NCBI GenBank assembly: GCA_029976005.1
Contig: JARKOQ010000208.1
Coordinates: 1 to 64,000 of the forward strand
From: Aggregatilineales bacterium
GTDB lineage: Bacteria > Chloroflexota > Anaerolineae > Aggregatilineales > Ch27
Direction: 5' to 3'
DNA length: 64,000 nucleotides
Below the pieces are notes generated by a model that ran no database searches, was not told the DNA's origin, and saw only the letters and a list, made by a program, of their open reading frames with translations. The position numbers and the translations under genes are program-made. Below are positions 17,273-26,080 of this stretch, in pieces. Position 1 is the stretch's first letter. Each line of letters begins with the position of its first letter.

Positions 17273-17608
17273 TTGGACCCCGATCGTGACGAGCCTATCC
17301 AGAGGTCTGCTCAGGGGCCAATCCCTGTCCCACCGGAGCAGCGGGCGCGCAATCTGGCGCTGGCAGCGGTAGCGGGGCAGGTGGGGTGTTCCACGGTCGT
17401 CCTGATTTTCCTGGCGCTGTTCGCGGGGCTGTGGCTGGACGCGCAGTTTGGCGTCAAAGGGCCGTTTACCATCATTTTGCTGCTGCTCAGCATACCGGTC
17501 AGCCTGTTTCTGGTACTGCGCATGGCGCTGGGCGCGGTGCGCGCCATCCAACCGCCGGCGGCTGAGGCTGAAAACGGGTCTAAGGCTGTGCGTGTGAAGG
17601 AGGATTGA
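17273..17608 (+). CDS. atpI: ATP synthase accessory protein, AtpI/AtpZ type
   Basis: A 111-residue protein with two membrane helices (VAGQVGCSTVVLIFLALFAGLWL and FTIILLLLSIPVSLFLVLRMAL) separated by a short DAQFGVKG loop, the layout of the AtpI/AtpZ family that precedes atpB and assists c-ring assembly or Mg uptake. Start is TTG at 17273 with CAGGGAGA upstream. The N-terminal 25 residues are polar and the C-terminal 25 are charged. Whether AtpI or AtpZ cannot be separated by eye. Confidence 0.75.
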   Translation: MDPDRDEPIQRSAQGPIPVPPEQRARNLALAAVAGQVGCSTVVLIFLALFAGLWLDAQFGVKGPFTIILLLLSIPVSLFLVLRMALGAVRAIQPPAAEAENGSKAVRVKED

Positions 17609-17652
17609 CCGTTGCAATGTAGGCATGGGTGTGTAGAGAGGAGGGTCTCTTT

Positions 17653-18882
17653 GTGAATAAGACCACACGGGGACTCCTCATCCTGGTGGGTATCATCGTC
17701 GTAACCGGGCTTCTGTGTCTCTGGCTGCCCTTCGTCGGGCTGCCGGGGGCCAGCATCGGGGTGGCGCTGCCAGTCATCTACGTGCCGGGCGAGGTTCTGG
17801 TCAAGGATTTCTTTGGTGAGGGAGTTCACCTGACCAATACGCTCGTGGGCATGTTCCTGGCGGACGCCGTGGTGCTGTTGATCCTGGCGGCGCTCTACCT
17901 GCGGGGAGGAGTCAAGCTGATTCCGGGTCGCCTCCAGGCGATGCTGGAATTGCTGGTCAACTACATGTACAACCTGGCGAAGTCCGTGGCCGGGTCGCAG
18001 GCCGGGCGGGTCTTTCCCCTGGTGATGGGCATCTTCCTGTTCCTGCTGGTGGCGAACTGGCTGGAGCTGGTTCCCGGCGTGGACAGCGTGGGTCTGCTGC
18101 ACTGCGCGCCGGAAGGCTTCAACGGCTATCCCATCAACCAGGACAGCCCCGAAGGCGTGGTGACGCTGCGCGTGGACAGCCCGCTGAACAGCGGCACGCG
18201 CGCCACGCTGGCCGATTTCTGCGCGTGCGAGCTGACGCACCTGGGCCATATTCCGAAGGAATATACCGAGTCCTGCGCGGCGGCCGGATTTGTGGCTGAG
18301 CATGGCGAAGGCGAAGCCGCAGGTGGCGGCGAGACACATACGGAAGGCGAAGCAACGACCACCGAGGGCGAAGCGGCCACCACCGAAGGTGAAGGCGAGA
18401 CCGTTGCCGTGTCGGCCGGGGCCAACCCGAACCTGTTTGTGGTGACGCCCTTCGTGCGCGCCGCCGCGACCGACCTCAACCTGACGGTCGCGCTGGCCCT
18501 GATCGCCGTGATCGCCGTCCAGGTCTTCGGCGTGATGGCGCTGGGGCCGGATTACTTCCAGAAGTTCTTCAACCTGCGTGCCCTGGGCAACCTGGGCAAG
18601 AAGCCGATGGGGGTGATGGACTTCGCGGTGGGCCTGCTGGAGATCATCTCGGAGTTCTCCCGCGTGCTCAGTTTTGCCTTCCGTCTCTTCGGCAATATCT
18701 TCGGCGGCCAGGTGCTGCTGTTCGTGATGGCGTTCCTGGTCGCGGCGATTTTGCCGGCGATTTTCTATGCATTCGAACTGTTCGTCGGCCTGATCCAGGC
18801 GTTCGTGTTTGCGATGCTGACCCTGGCGTTCAGCGCGCAGGCGATGGCCGGGCATGGCGACGGCGGACACGAGCACGAATAG
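17653..18882 (+). CDS. atpB: ATP synthase subunit a with large Cys/acidic insertion
   Basis: Proton half-channel subunit of Fo. GTG at 17653, 7-12 bases after GAGGAGGG, gives 409 residues; typical bacterial a subunits are 240-310. The conserved C-terminal core is clear: TPFVRAAATDLNLTVALAL, ISEFSRVLSFAFRLFGNIFGGQ with the essential Arg, and LIQAFVFAMLTLAF. The excess is an insertion at about residues 147-258 between LELVPGVDSVG and NPNLFVVTPF. It has four Cys (HCAP, FCAC, SCAA) and a low-complexity tract with repeated EGEA/TTTEGE units. By topology this loop should lie outside the membrane; its function is unknown. Confidence 0.92.
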   Translation: MNKTTRGLLILVGIIVVTGLLCLWLPFVGLPGASIGVALPVIYVPGEVLVKDFFGEGVHLTNTLVGMFLADAVVLLILAALYLRGGVKLIPGRLQAMLELLVNYMYNLAKSVAGSQAGRVFPLVMGIFLFLLVANWLELVPGVDSVGLLHCAPEGFNGYPINQDSPEGVVTLRVDSPLNSGTRATLADFCACELTHLGHIPKEYTESCAAAGFVAEHGEGEAAGGGETHTEGEATTTEGEAATTEGEGETVAVSAGANPNLFVVTPFVRAAATDLNLTVALALIAVIAVQVFGVMALGPDYFQKFFNLRALGNLGKKPMGVMDFAVGLLEIISEFSRVLSFAFRLFGNIFGGQVLLFVMAFLVAAILPAIFYAFELFVGLIQAFVFAMLTLAFSAQAMAGHGDGGHEHE

Positions 18883-18909
18883 TCTCTATACGAGCCTAAT
18901 AACCTTTAA

Positions 18910-19173
<264 letters not shown>

Positions 19174-19190
19174 CACAGGGGAGGCACACC

Positions 19191-19892
19191 GTGGAAGCGT
19201 TAGGGATCAATGCCGGCTTTCTGATCGCACAGTTCATCAACTTCGGGGTGATCTTTGTCCTGCTGGCCGTGGCCGCGTGGAAGCCGCTGACCCGCGTCCT
19301 CGACGAGCGGGCGCGCAAGATCGCCCAGCAGCTTGAGGATTCGGAAGTGGCTGCCAAGGCGCGCGCCAACGCGGAAGCCGAAGCCAACCGGATTCTGGAA
19401 GACGCCCGCCGCAACGCGGCCGGATTCGCGGACGAAGCGCGTGGCCGTGGCGAGGATGCCGCCAAGGGTATCCTGGCCGAAGCCCATGCCGAGGCCGAGA
19501 AGATCATGAGTGAAGCCCGCGCCAAGGCCGAGGACGAGCGCAACCGCCAGCTCGCGGAACTGCGCGGGCAGGTGGGGGCGCTGGCGATCGCCGCCGCCCA
19601 GAAATTGCTGGGCGAGGCGCTCGACGAGAAGCGCCAGCGCGCCCAGATCGACCGCTTCTTTGCCGAGGCGCCGGATACGGCGCGCGGCCTGGGCGGCCGG
19701 GTCGAGGTCGTGACGGCGCTGCCCCTGACGGACAAGGAGCAGGCCGATGTTAAGGCCAAGACCGCGGCCAGCGAGGTGAGTTTCCGCGTCGATCCGACGA
19801 TCCTGGGCGGGATGATCCTGCGCTCCGGCGACCGGGTCGTCGACGCCAGCATGCGCTCCGGTCTGCGGGACATCGCCGGGCGGCTCAACTAA
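19191..19892 (+). CDS. atpF: ATP synthase subunit b fused to the C-terminal part of delta
   Basis: 233 residues starting at GTG 19191 (GGGGAGG upstream). Residues 1-30 hold the single membrane helix (FLIAQFINFGVIFVLLAVAAW), 30-150 a long Ala/Glu/Arg-rich coiled coil, as in subunit b. Residues 171-233 match the C-terminal end of delta/OSCP: VVTALPLTDKEQADV, then DPTILGGMILRSGDRVVDAS and RSGLRDIAG. The six-helix N-terminal domain of delta, which binds the top of F1 alpha, is absent. No atpH, A, G, D or C follows; a terminator closes the operon. Mycobacterial b-delta fusions keep the full delta, so this compact form differs. Confidence 0.9.
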   Translation: MEALGINAGFLIAQFINFGVIFVLLAVAAWKPLTRVLDERARKIAQQLEDSEVAAKARANAEAEANRILEDARRNAAGFADEARGRGEDAAKGILAEAHAEAEKIMSEARAKAEDERNRQLAELRGQVGALAIAAAQKLLGEALDEKRQRAQIDRFFAEAPDTARGLGGRVEVVTALPLTDKEQADVKAKTAASEVSFRVDPTILGGMILRSGDRVVDASMRSGLRDIAGRLN

Positions 19893-19917
19893 CGCCCGTT
19901 CGCGGGCAGGCTGTTCC

Positions 19918-19949
19918 AACGCCGGGGGCGACACCGCTCCCGGCGTTTT
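19918..19949 (+). terminator. Rho-independent terminator after the Fo genes
   Basis: A 13-base-pair stem with one G-T pair (19918-19930 with 19935-19947), loop ACAC, followed by TTTT. It ends the atp operon before murE. Confidence 0.85.
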
Positions 19950-20036
19950 GCTGTCGGCTGTATTTTGCCGCCCCCGGCCCCGGCGCTATACTTGACATTC
20001 GGGTTGAGTGAGGTTTGACTCAGGTCAAGGGGGCGT

Positions 20037-21560
20037 ATGCGCTTCAAGGAACTGCTGGCGGCGCTGGAGGAAGTCCAGCCGCCGGAACACGACGTGGAGA
20101 TTGGCGCGCCCGTTACCGAGCGCATGCAGGATGTCCAGCCGGGTGGGGTTTTCGTGGCGCGGGCCGGGGCGAACTTTGACGGGCACGCGCTGATCGGCGA
20201 GGCGGTGGCGCGCGGCGCGGCGGCGGTCATCGGCGAGCGGCCGGCCGGGGCAGTGGCCTGCCCGGTGCCCTACGCGGTTGTGCCGGACGGGCGGGCAATC
20301 CTGGGCCGGCTGGCGGAGGTCTATCACGGGTATCCGGCGCGCCATCTGGTGGTGATCGGCGTGACCGGCACCGACGGCAAGACCACGACCGTGAGCCTGA
20401 TCCATCACATCCTGCGCGCGGCGGGGCTGCGGGCGGGCATGATCAGTACCCTCAGCGCTGTGCTGGGCGAGCGCGAGCTGGATACGGGCCTGCACGTCAC
20501 CACCCCCACCGCGCCGGAAATCCAGGGCTACCTGGCCGAGATGGTCGACGCCGGGCTGACCCACTGCGTCCTGGAGGCGACCAGTCACGGGCTGGCCCAG
20601 GGCCGGGTGGATGGGGTCGATTTCGACGTGGCGGTGCTGACCAATGTGCGCCACGAGCACCTCGACTATCACGGCACCTGGGAAGCCTACCGCGAGGCCA
20701 AGTCGCGGTTGTTCCACCGGCTGGCTTCGTCCGTGCGCAAGCCCGGCCAGGCGAAGGTGGCCGTGATCAACGCCGACGATCCCTCGGCTGGATATTTCAG
20801 CGCGATCTCGGCCGACGACGTCCTGACCTATGGGATCGAACGCCCGGACGCGGCTTTCAACGCGACCCGCGTCGTCTTCGGGCCGGGCGGGACGCGTTTC
20901 GACCTGGGCGAGACGGCGATCGTGTCGCCGCTGATCGGGCTGTACAACGTCTCGAACGTGCTGGCCGCCGCCGCGGCGGCTTCGGCGGTGGGCGTCCCCC
21001 CGGCGGCGATCGCGGCAGGGGTCGCGGCGCTGCCCCAGATTGCGGGCCGGATGGAGCGGATCGACGAAGGCCAGGACTTCCTGGCGGTGGTCGATTTTGC
21101 TCACACTCCCAACGCGCTGGAGCAGGTCCTGACTACCGCCCGGATGCTGATCGCACCGGGGCGGCGCGTGATCTGCGTCGTGGGCAGCGCCGGGCAACGC
21201 GACCGGGCCAAGCGGCGCATGATGGCCGAGAGCGCGGCCCGGCTGGCCGACATGACCATCCTGACTGCCGAGGACCCGCGCACCGAGTCGCTGGACGCCA
21301 TTCTGGCCGAGATGGCCGAAGGCAGCCGGGCGATGGGCGGGATCGAGGGCCAGACCTTTTTCCGCGTCCCGGATCGGGGCGAAGCGCTCTACCGGGCGGT
21401 GCGGATGGCCGGGCCGGGCGATATCATCCTGGCCTGCGGCAAGGGGCACGAGCAGAGCATGTGCTTTGGCGCGATCGAATATCCGTGGGACGACCGGGAG
21501 GCGCTGCGCGCGGCCCTGCGCGGCGCGCCGCTGCGGACTTTGCCCACGGCGACGGTATAA
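20037..21560 (+). CDS. murE: UDP-N-acetylmuramyl-tripeptide synthetase (MurE)
   Basis: Mur ligase that adds the third stem-peptide residue to UDP-MurNAc-L-Ala-D-Glu, 507 residues, full length. The ATP loop is TGTDGKTTT (about residue 116), the central domain has ATSHGLAQGRVDGVDFDVAVLTNVRHEHLDYHG, and the C-terminal domain has VVDFAHTPNALEQVL. The amino-acid specificity motif, DNPR in diaminopimelate enzymes, reads EDPR here (TAEDPRTES). Arg is kept, so a basic or DAP-like residue is possible; ornithine is known in some Chloroflexota walls. ATG at 20037 with AAGGGGG upstream. Confidence 0.92.
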   Translation: MRFKELLAALEEVQPPEHDVEIGAPVTERMQDVQPGGVFVARAGANFDGHALIGEAVARGAAAVIGERPAGAVACPVPYAVVPDGRAILGRLAEVYHGYPARHLVVIGVTGTDGKTTTVSLIHHILRAAGLRAGMISTLSAVLGERELDTGLHVTTPTAPEIQGYLAEMVDAGLTHCVLEATSHGLAQGRVDGVDFDVAVLTNVRHEHLDYHGTWEAYREAKSRLFHRLASSVRKPGQAKVAVINADDPSAGYFSAISADDVLTYGIERPDAAFNATRVVFGPGGTRFDLGETAIVSPLIGLYNVSNVLAAAAAASAVGVPPAAIAAGVAALPQIAGRMERIDEGQDFLAVVDFAHTPNALEQVLTTARMLIAPGRRVICVVGSAGQRDRAKRRMMAESAARLADMTILTAEDPRTESLDAILAEMAEGSRAMGGIEGQTFFRVPDRGEALYRAVRMAGPGDIILACGKGHEQSMCFGAIEYPWDDREALRAALRGAPLRTLPTATV

Positions 21561-21651
21561 TAGAAGTAACGATGAGTGTTGAATTCTCAATTCTGAAGTG
21601 GACTGGCGTGTAGGTAGCCTGGGCTGTGGGGGCGGAAGCGAGAACTGCTGC

Positions 21652-22557
21652 ATGACCGATCTGGGCATCGTGATCGTAAGCTGGAATACCCGTGAGCTGC
21701 TGCGCAAGTGCCTCCAATCGGTGTTTGCCAGCGAGGGGGTCACCAGCCAGGTGGTGGTGGTCGACAATGCTTCCTCCGACGGCAGCGCCGAGATGGTACG
21801 GGCGGAGTTTCCCCAGGCGATGCTGATCGCCAATACCGACAACGTCGGGTATCCGGCCGGCAACAACCTGGGCCTGCGCCTGCTGGGCTACGAGCGGGGC
21901 AAGCTGGACGGGCTGCCGCGCTACGCGCTGCTGCTCAACCCGGATACCGAACTGCCGCCGGCCGCCCTGCGCGACATGGTGGCTTTCATGGACGCCGATC
22001 CCCGGATCGGGGCGGCCGGGCCAAAGCTCGTCCTGCCGGATGGCAGCCTGGACCTGGCCTGCCGGCGCGGGTTTCCGACTCCGGCGGTCTCCGCCTACCG
22101 GATGGTGGGGCTGTCGAAGCTCTTTCCGCGCAGCCCGCGCTTTGGACGCTACAACATGACCTATCTCGATCCCGACCAGGTGACCGAAGTGGACTCCGTC
22201 GTCGGGGCCTACATGCAGGTTCGCCGCGAGGCGATTGCCGAAGTCGGATTGATGGACGAGACGTTCTTTATGTACGGGGAGGATCTGGATTGGGCCTATC
22301 GCGTGAAGAAGGCCGGGTGGACGATCTGGTACAATCCGGCGGTGACCGTCCTTCACGTCAAACGGGCAGCCAGCCGTCAGAGCCGGCGGGCGCAGATGGA
22401 GTTCTACCGGGCGATGCTGATCTTCTATCGCAAGCACTACCGGGCGACGACTCCCCTGTGGCTGCACAGCCTGATTCTGACCGGCCTGATGCTGTTTGGC
22501 GGAAAGCCGATCTGGAACGAGATCAGGAATCCGACGATACCATCCGGCGCACCCTGA
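21652..22557 (+). CDS. Family 2 glycosyltransferase (rhamnosyltransferase-like)
   Basis: A 301-residue GT-A fold transferase. N-terminal IVIVSWNTRELLRKCLQSV, the nucleotide-sugar site VVVVDNASSDGSAEMV, the LLNPDTELPP metal motif and the GEDLDWAYRVKKAGWTIWYNP acceptor motif match the WbbL/RfbF-like group that builds surface polysaccharides. Start ATG at 21652; the frame opens at 21598 without a ribosome site. It overlaps the following sugar transferase at its stop codon. Donor sugar unknown. Confidence 0.88.
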   Translation: MTDLGIVIVSWNTRELLRKCLQSVFASEGVTSQVVVVDNASSDGSAEMVRAEFPQAMLIANTDNVGYPAGNNLGLRLLGYERGKLDGLPRYALLLNPDTELPPAALRDMVAFMDADPRIGAAGPKLVLPDGSLDLACRRGFPTPAVSAYRMVGLSKLFPRSPRFGRYNMTYLDPDQVTEVDSVVGAYMQVRREAIAEVGLMDETFFMYGEDLDWAYRVKKAGWTIWYNPAVTVLHVKRAASRQSRRAQMEFYRAMLIFYRKHYRATTPLWLHSLILTGLMLFGGKPIWNEIRNPTIPSGAP

Positions 22558-23993
22558 TTCGCTCCCAGCAGGCACGGCGGCGGACGCGCCGCACGCGGAT
22601 TCTGCTCAAGCTGCTGCTGGTCTGGATCGATTTCAGCGCGGCCCTGGTGGCCTTCGTGGCGGCGTATTACGTGCGGGAGATTTTCCCGCTGACGCCGCTG
22701 CCGCCCGATCCGCCCGGCCTGGACTTCTACCTGCCGACCATCGGGATTCACGTCGTCACGATTTTGCTGGCGGCCTATTTCTCGCGGCTGTATCATGTCC
22801 CGCGCGCGGCCAGCCGCTTCGACATCGGCTACCGAATCCTGGGGGCGGTCTCGCTGGCGGTCTTCCTGTCGGTCGCCTTCCAGACCCTGATCTTCAAGAA
22901 CAGCTCCCTGGAGACGGATTATCCCCGTACCCTGCTGGTCTACGTGTGGGTCTTCACCGTGTTGGTGATGATCGCCGGCCGCGAAATCCACAGCCAGATT
23001 GTCTACCGCCTGCGCCGGCGTGGGCTGGCCCGTGACGACGTGCTGATCGTCGGGGATGGCGAGGCGGCGCGCTACATCGTCCAGAAGATTCAATGGTCGC
23101 CCCAACTGGGCTATGACCTGGCGGGCGTGGTCACGGAGAACGGGCGGGGGAGCGTGCTGGGTCTGCCGGCGCTGGGCAGCTACCCGGAACTGCCGCTGCT
23201 GATCGACGAGTTCAACGTCGACAGCGTGATCATCGCCCTGCCGGAAATGGATCGCCGCCAGTTGGTCGACCTGGTCACGCTCTGCCAGCGCGGACAGGTG
23301 GACATCAAAGTCTACCCGGACGTGTTCGCGTACATGTCGGCCGGTCTGTCGGTTGACGATCTGGGCGGGATGCCGCTGCTGCGCGTGCGGGACGTGGCCC
23401 TGCGCGGCTGGAAGCTCAGCCTCAAGCGCGGGCTGGACGTGCTGGGATCGGGGGCGGCGCTGGTGCTTCTCTCGCCGCTCCTGCTGGTGCTGGCGCTCAT
23501 CGTCAAGTTCACGTCACCCGGCCCGGTTTTCTTTTACCAGCCGCGCATGGGACTGGATGGCAAGCTGTTCCCGGTGCTGAAGTTCCGGACGATGCGTCCC
23601 GACGCCGAGCGCGCCGGACCGGGCTGGACGGTGCAGGACGATCCGCGCGTGACGCCGATTGGCCGGCTGCTGCGCAAGACCAACCTGGACGAGCTGCCGC
23701 AGTTCATCAACGTGCTGCTGGGCCAGATGAGTCTGGTCGGCCCGCGCCCGGAACAGGAAGCCTACGTCAGACAGTTCCGGTCGTTCATCCCGCGCTACAT
23801 GGAACGCCACCAGATGAAGGCCGGGATGACCGGCTGGGCGCAGGTCAACGGCCTGCGCGGCGATACCTCCATCGAGGAGCGCACCAAATACGACCTGTGG
23901 TACGTCGAGAACTGGTCGCTCTGGCTGGACATCAAGATCATCGTTCGCACCGCCATTCAAACCCTGACGGGACGCAGCCCGAATGCCTACTGA
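22557..23993 (+). CDS. Polyprenyl-phosphate sugar-1-phosphate transferase (WcaJ/WbaP type)
   Basis: Membrane enzyme that starts exopolysaccharide or O-unit synthesis by transferring a sugar phosphate to undecaprenyl phosphate. Four N-terminal helices (from [17 protein letters not shown]), a CoA-binding-like Rossmann part ([17 protein letters not shown]) and the C-terminal catalytic domain with [63 protein letters not shown]. No ATG, GTG or TTG lies in frame at a sensible place: the coding region starts at the end of the previous gene. ATT at 22557, overlapping the upstream TGA, or CTG/ATC slightly upstream are candidates. Start uncertain, function firm. Confidence 0.88.
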   Translation: MRSQQARRRTRRTRILLKLLLVWIDFSAALVAFVAAYYVREIFPLTPLPPDPPGLDFYLPTIGIHVVTILLAAYFSRLYHVPRAASRFDIGYRILGAVSLAVFLSVAFQTLIFKNSSLETDYPRTLLVYVWVFTVLVMIAGREIHSQIVYRLRRRGLARDDVLIVGDGEAARYIVQKIQWSPQLGYDLAGVVTENGRGSVLGLPALGSYPELPLLIDEFNVDSVIIALPEMDRRQLVDLVTLCQRGQVDIKVYPDVFAYMSAGLSVDDLGGMPLLRVRDVALRGWKLSLKRGLDVLGSGAALVLLSPLLLVLALIVKFTSPGPVFFYQPRMGLDGKLFPVLKFRTMRPDAERAGPGWTVQDDPRVTPIGRLLRKTNLDELPQFINVLLGQMSLVGPRPEQEAYVRQFRSFIPRYMERHQMKAGMTGWAQVNGLRGDTSIEERTKYDLWYVENWSLWLDIKIIVRTAIQTLTGRSPNAY

Positions 23994-24309
23994 CTCCAAC
24001 TCCCGCGCGCTGACCCTGGCCGAGCTGACCGAGGCCATGCACGCCTTCGTGGCCGCCAAGGGCTGGTATGCCCCGGATTCGGCCAGGGCGCAGACCCCCC
24101 GCAACATCGCCACGTCGCTGGCGATCGAGGTCGGGGAAGTCCTGGAGCACTTCCAGTGGGGCGAGGTCAGCGCCGATCCGGGGGCGCTGGCCGGCGAGCT
24201 GGCCGACGTGGCTCTGTACCTGCTGCAACTGGCGAGCCTGTCGGGGATCGACCTTCAGGAAGCCATCCTTGCCAAGCTGGCGGTGAATTACGATCGTTCC
24301 TGGGATTAG
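23983..24309 (+). CDS. MazG-like nucleotide pyrophosphohydrolase
   Basis: A 108-residue single-domain all-alpha NTP pyrophosphatase of the MazG/dCTPase (RS21-C6-like) group. The Mg-binding pattern is visible as LAIEVGEVLEHFQWGE followed by ELADVALYLLQLA, with the acidic residues in ExxE and ExxD spacing. It overlaps the sugar transferase by 11 bases and precedes the kinase-like gene by 4. Likely a housecleaning enzyme for non-canonical dNTPs. Confidence 0.85.
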   Translation: MPTDSNSRALTLAELTEAMHAFVAAKGWYAPDSARAQTPRNIATSLAIEVGEVLEHFQWGEVSADPGALAGELADVALYLLQLASLSGIDLQEAILAKLAVNYDRSWD

Positions 24310-24313
24310 GGAC

Positions 24314-25429
24314 ATGATCGACGAAGAGACCCTGGATGGTCTCAAGCGGCCTGAGGCGATCGAGTGGCCGTTCAGCCGGCCAACCTTGATGGCCGGGCTG
24401 CGGCGTTACCTGGACGCGCCCGATCTGCGCCTGCTCGACATTCAACCGATGCCCCTGCCGCAGGCTCTGCCGGGCGGCTCGCCCGATCCGCTCAGCACGC
24501 TGCGCGGCATGTCGGTTGGGGTGGAAGTGGGCGGCAAGGCCCGCCGGCTGGCGCTCGTGCTCAAGGAGGCCCCCATCAGCGAAGGTGGGCGAGTCCTCTC
24601 GGCGGTCGGGCGACGCGAGTATGGGATTTACCAGCGGCTCGCGCCTCACCTGCCGTTGCTGGTGCCGGGGTTGGTGGCGGGCGATCCGGCCCAGGGCTGG
24701 ATCATCGTCGAACTGCTCACCGGGCTGCGTCCGCCGGACGAATGGACTCGCCAGGACTACGTCGAGGCGGTGGTCAACCTTGCCACGATGCACGACCGGT
24801 TCTGGGGCGTGGCCGACGACCTGTCGATGTTCCCCTGGCTGGGGCGCTCCCTGGAAGCCGACTACGAAGCGACCGTCCTGGCCGCCGCCGAAGCGGTGCA
24901 GGCCCTGGTCGTCGAGGAGCGCATCCCGGCGCTCAGCTCCGCCCGGAACTTCTTCTTTTTCGGCCAGTTGGTCAGCCACGCGGACGAGATCGCCGCGCCG
25001 CTGCGCGAGGAAACCGGCACGCTGCTGCACGGCGACTACTGGCCGGGCAACATCGCCCGCCCGATCGATGGGCGGCAGGTAGTCTTCGACTGGCAGCGGG
25101 CGGGGATCGGCCCGGCGATGCTCGACCTGGTGATCTTCTGCGGCACGACCGACCTGATGCTCGACCCGGCGCTGCCTATCGAGGAAGCCATCGCGCTCTA
25201 CCGGACGGAGATGACGCGCCGCGTCCAGCCGGGGTGGGGGGACGAACGATTTGCCCTGCTGTGGGATCATGCCCTGCTGTGGCATTTCCTGACCCACTGG
25301 CTGGGCCGGCTGGCGGCCAGCACGGTCGAGGACTACGACCTGCTGCCTCCCGGCTTCGAGCGCGTCTGGCTGCACCCGGCGATGGACGCGCTGGGCCGGC
25401 GGCTGCACGTGACGCTGCCGGACGGTTAG
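24314..25429 (+). CDS. APH-fold phosphotransferase (small-molecule kinase family)
   Basis: 371 residues with the aminoglycoside/choline kinase fold. The catalytic loop LLHGDYWPGNIARP (Brenner-type HGDxxxxN, about residues 237-250) and the metal-binding VVFDWQRAGIGPAMLDLV follow in the expected order; the N-lobe includes LALVLKEAP with a candidate ATP-binding Lys. It is more like the general phosphotransferase family than resistance enzymes, so antibiotic modification should not be assumed. Same strand and tight spacing with the MazG-like gene. Substrate unknown. Confidence 0.8.
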   Translation: MIDEETLDGLKRPEAIEWPFSRPTLMAGLRRYLDAPDLRLLDIQPMPLPQALPGGSPDPLSTLRGMSVGVEVGGKARRLALVLKEAPISEGGRVLSAVGRREYGIYQRLAPHLPLLVPGLVAGDPAQGWIIVELLTGLRPPDEWTRQDYVEAVVNLATMHDRFWGVADDLSMFPWLGRSLEADYEATVLAAAEAVQALVVEERIPALSSARNFFFFGQLVSHADEIAAPLREETGTLLHGDYWPGNIARPIDGRQVVFDWQRAGIGPAMLDLVIFCGTTDLMLDPALPIEEAIALYRTEMTRRVQPGWGDERFALLWDHALLWHFLTHWLGRLAASTVEDYDLLPPGFERVWLHPAMDALGRRLHVTLPDG

Positions 25430-25479
25430 GGCGCGGGTGCAAATCTTACCGCTGGAATCCGATTTCAGAGAACCTAGCC

Positions 25480-25509
25480 TTGATAGGGGCACACTCTATC
25501 TGGTATAAT
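25480..25509 (+). promoter_or_regulatory. Strong promoter for rpsO-pnp
   Basis: TTGATA (25480-25485, 5/6), 18-base spacer, perfect TATAAT (25504-25509). Transcription would start near 25516, giving a leader of about 77 bases before rpsO. Confidence 0.75.
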
Positions 25510-25592
25510 GCACCCCAGTGTGTATTCTCAGTAATGTTAGACCGGTCTGCCTGCGTCCGGCGGTCCTGGTGACAGATGATAGGGACAGCGTC

Positions 25593-25862
25593 ATGACCAC
25601 TACTCCTGAACAGAAGGAAGCCATCATCCGTGAGTTCGGCCAGCACCCCGGTGACACGGGCTCGCCGCAGGTGCAGATCGCGCTCCTCACCGGGCGGATC
25701 AACCAGCTCACCGAACATCTGAAAGTGCACCGTCACGACGAACATTCGCGTCTCGGCCTGCTGAAGATGGTTGGCCTTCGCCGCCGCCATCTCAAGTACC
25801 TCAGCCGCACCGATCCGGAGACCTACCAGACCCTGATCAAGCGGCTTGGTCTGCGGCGTTAA
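25593..25862 (+). CDS. rpsO: 30S ribosomal protein S15
   Basis: 89 residues, the full bacterial length. Conserved blocks [34 protein letters not shown] and the rRNA-binding [16 protein letters not shown] are present. ATG at 25593; upstream in-frame codons to 25518 belong to the leader. S15 classically represses its own mRNA, and the 5' leader here is long enough for such a structure. Followed by pnp, the common rpsO-pnp pairing. Confidence 0.97.
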   Translation: MTTTPEQKEAIIREFGQHPGDTGSPQVQIALLTGRINQLTEHLKVHRHDEHSRLGLLKMVGLRRRHLKYLSRTDPETYQTLIKRLGLRR

Positions 25863-26080
25863 ATCTGACACACGGCAGCAGGGGGCAATCCAGTTGCCCC
25901 CTTGTTGTGTCCGCCGTCGTGAGTTGACCAGTTGTTTTGCGGCCAGGGTGGAGCCGTTTTGATGCCACCCCAAGCGATGCCCGGAGTGACAGGAATTGGA
26001 ACATGAAGCCAAGCAGCACGCGTTTGGCTGCATTTTCCAGTCCCTGACCTCTGGGCGAATTAGTTCTGGAGGATGTTTCA

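Noticed and set aside
18300-18420. Tandem repeats as a candidate regulatory or mobile element.
   Set aside because: They are inside atpB and encode the low-complexity EGE/TTTEGE segment in frame.
19992-20020. Promoter for murE starting with TTGACA at 19992.
   Set aside because: The -35 is perfect but no acceptable -10 is found 16-18 bases downstream.
21556-21561. TATAAT at the murE stop as a promoter for the glycosyltransferase.
   Set aside because: No -35 box at proper spacing; the -10 match alone is weak evidence.
24314-25429. Antibiotic-resistance phosphotransferase.
   Set aside because: It has the APH-fold catalytic motifs, but so do many metabolic kinases, and no resistance-type context is present.
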